Shown one piece after another: positions 5,239 to 6,316 of a stretch of DNA of 6,316 nt. The notes below the pieces were generated by a model, which did no database searches, was not told where the DNA came from, and worked only from the letters and a program-made list of their open reading frames with translations. The stretch spans positions 1 through 6,316 of the forward strand of contig DHOD01000018.1 of the NCBI GenBank assembly GCA_002407725.1, given 5' to 3'. The DNA is from Christensenella sp. UBA5399. Its GTDB lineage: Bacteria; Bacillota; Clostridia; Christensenellales; Christensenellaceae. The position numbers were made by a program, and so were the translations under genes. Every line of letters starts with the position of its first letter. Position 1 is the stretch's first letter.

Positions 5239-6129
5239 ATGGATGCTGACACAAAGAAAATATTGATTATAGACGACAGCCGTTTTTTCCGGGAACAGAT
5301 GCGCCAATCGCTGGAAAGCAGCGGATACACAGTGATTGCAACCGATTCCGGCGAGGAGGGCCTCGGGCTTGTCGCCATGGAGAAGCCCGACCTTGTGCTG
5401 CTTGACGTCGTTATGCCCGATATCGACGGATTTGAGGTTTGTCGCATACTGCGCGAATCGGACAGCAACAACCTGATGCCCATCATAATGCTGACATCCA
5501 AGGACGACCAGGACGACAAACTGCGCGGCCTGGAACTGGGCGCGGACGATTACATCACCAAGCCGTTTGACGAGCGCGAGCTGTTAAGCCGCATACGCAA
5601 CACATTAAGGCGCATTTCGCGCAACCGTGCCGCCAATCCATTGACGGGCCTTGCGGGCAATATAGAGATACAACGGGAAATTGACAGCCGTATCGCCAGT
5701 GGCAAGCCTTTTGCAACCATCTATGTCGATCTGGACAATTTCAAGGCGTTCAACGATGTGTACGGCTTTGCCAGCGGCGACCTCGCCATCAAAATGACGG
5801 CGGATGTCCTTGTCCGCCAAACACGGCTTTTTGGCAACAAGGACGATTTTATCGGTCACATCGGCGGCGACGATTTTGTCATTGTCACCACGCCCGATAA
5901 AGCGGCGGATATCTGCAAAAACTGCATCGCCCAGTTTGATGAAAAAATACGCGAGCTGTTCAGCGCGGAAGATGTCAAGCGCGGCTATATATCCACCGAA
6001 AACCGCAAGGGGCAAATTGAGACATACCCCATCACATCCATCTCCATGGGCATCGCAACCAACGAAATCCGGCAGTTTAAAAACCACCTGGAAGTTTCCA
6101 CGGTGGCATCCGAATTGAAAAAATACTGA
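5239..6129 (+). CDS. Response regulator with receiver and GGDEF domains (putative diguanylate cyclase)
   Basis: This 296-residue cytoplasmic protein has two domains. The receiver (about 7-125) has acidic Asp12/Asp13, phosphoacceptor Asp56 (LLDVVMPDIDG), Thr86 and Lys108 (TKPF), all intact. The GGDEF domain follows, from NPLTGLAGN (133-141) through metal-binding Asp164 (VDLDNFK) to GGDDF (209-213), a variant of GGDEF. It may make c-di-GMP when the receiver is phosphorylated. The inhibitory RxxD site has Asn in place of Arg (NKDD, 200-203), so product inhibition at this site is probably lost. GGAGG (5227-5231) sits 7 nt before the ATG at 5239; the in-frame ATG at 5233 is too close to it and 5152 precedes the promoter. 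The protein stops at ELKKY, while the next bases in another frame read as the expected family C-terminus, so the 3' end looks frameshifted. No partner kinase is in the window. Confidence 0.88.
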   Translation: MDADTKKILIIDDSRFFREQMRQSLESSGYTVIATDSGEEGLGLVAMEKPDLVLLDVVMPDIDGFEVCRILRESDSNNLMPIIMLTSKDDQDDKLRGLELGADDYITKPFDERELLSRIRNTLRRISRNRAANPLTGLAGNIEIQREIDSRIASGKPFATIYVDLDNFKAFNDVYGFASGDLAIKMTADVLVRQTRLFGNKDDFIGHIGGDDFVIVTTPDKAADICKNCIAQFDEKIRELFSAEDVKRGYISTENRKGQIETYPITSISMGIATNEIRQFKNHLEVSTVASELKKY

Positions 6130-6176
6130 AAGCGCTGCCCGGCAGCAATTTTATCAAGGACAGGCGGCGGTTTTAG
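6129..6176 (+). other. Out-of-frame C-terminal tail of the receiver-GGDEF gene
   Basis: Read in the -1 frame relative to the gene, this stretch encodes KALPGSNFIKDRRRF and then a TAG stop. That closely resembles the basic C-terminus (KSLPGSxFxKDRR type) I recall following ELKKYA in this group of GGDEF proteins. One extra base near the six-A run at 6118-6123, or after TAC at 6126, would restore a continuous frame ending at 6176 (about 312 residues). A point mutation, a sequencing or assembly error at the A-run, or slippage could explain it. Confidence 0.6.
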
Positions 6177-6316
6177 GGGCCTCGCCCACAGCCGCTGTAT
6201 ATTTGACCGCCCACACGGGCAGTTCAGGTTGTCAAAAAACCTAAATTGGATGAGCAGGAATGAAATATTAAGAATCTCTATTTCAAAACTCAATGGTATC
6301 ACTGCGTGATGATATG
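6177..6316. other. Right-edge intergenic stretch, nothing identified
   Basis: I see no gene. There are a few short inverted repeats: GGGC-CTC-GCCC (6177-6187), GCCC-ACAC-GGGC (6209-6220) and a TGAAATA/TATTTCA pair near 6259-6290. None is followed by a T-run, so no terminator for the GGDEF gene is called. Confidence 0.5.

Noticed and set aside
6135..6155. CTGCCCGGCAG hairpin followed by ATTTTAT as a terminator for the GGDEF gene
   Set aside because: The stem is short, the T-run is weak, and the stretch is better explained as the displaced coding tail.
6292..6316. Possible third copy of the structured element at the right edge (TATCACTGC resembles 2603-2612)
   Set aside because: The match is about nine bases, the expected hairpin with a GAA loop does not form, and the window ends before the other conserved blocks.

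Overview
This 6.3 kb window looks like chromosomal DNA from a Gram-positive anaerobe of the class Clostridia. It has mid-range GC, purine-rich Shine-Dalgarno sites, two probable TTG starts, a Clostridia-type zinc-ribbon membrane protein and an Opu-type compatible-solute transporter. Genus cannot be read from it. I see no phage, IS or CRISPR genes.

Layout. Positions 1-387 hold no protein gene; most of this is a hairpin-rich element (copy 1, about 77-307). A small membrane zinc-ribbon protein follows on the minus strand (388-780). Divergent from it is a three-gene ABC transporter operon on the plus strand: OpuC/Osm-type permease (1002-1667), lipoprotein-like substrate-binding protein (1671-2564) and ATPase (2769-3515). 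The gap between the last two is filled from stop codon to ribosome-binding site by a second copy of the hairpin element (2563-2759). On the minus strand lie a Lnu(B)-like nucleotidyltransferase (3546-4346) and a YfcE-type metallophosphatase (4554-5096), with an intrinsic terminator between them. A receiver-GGDEF response regulator (5239-6129) runs on the plus strand, divergent from the phosphatase. Its expected C-terminal tail lies in another frame just past the stop.

How the genes work together. Only the transporter genes form a clear functional unit: ATP-driven uptake of glycine betaine, choline, carnitine or a similar solute, probably for osmoprotection. The ATPase is short and has no CBS domains, and there is one permease, so this is a minimal version of the system. 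The remaining genes are functionally separate: a putative antibiotic-modifying enzyme, a phosphodiesterase and a c-di-GMP signalling protein.

The most unusual item is the pair of collinear structured elements. They share short conserved junctions (GCATGAAATGC, ATTGAACGGCT, TATTGGRGAATAGTATAA), but most hairpin arms between these differ in sequence while still pairing. That is the pattern expected of a conserved nucleic-acid structure. I do not recognise the family.
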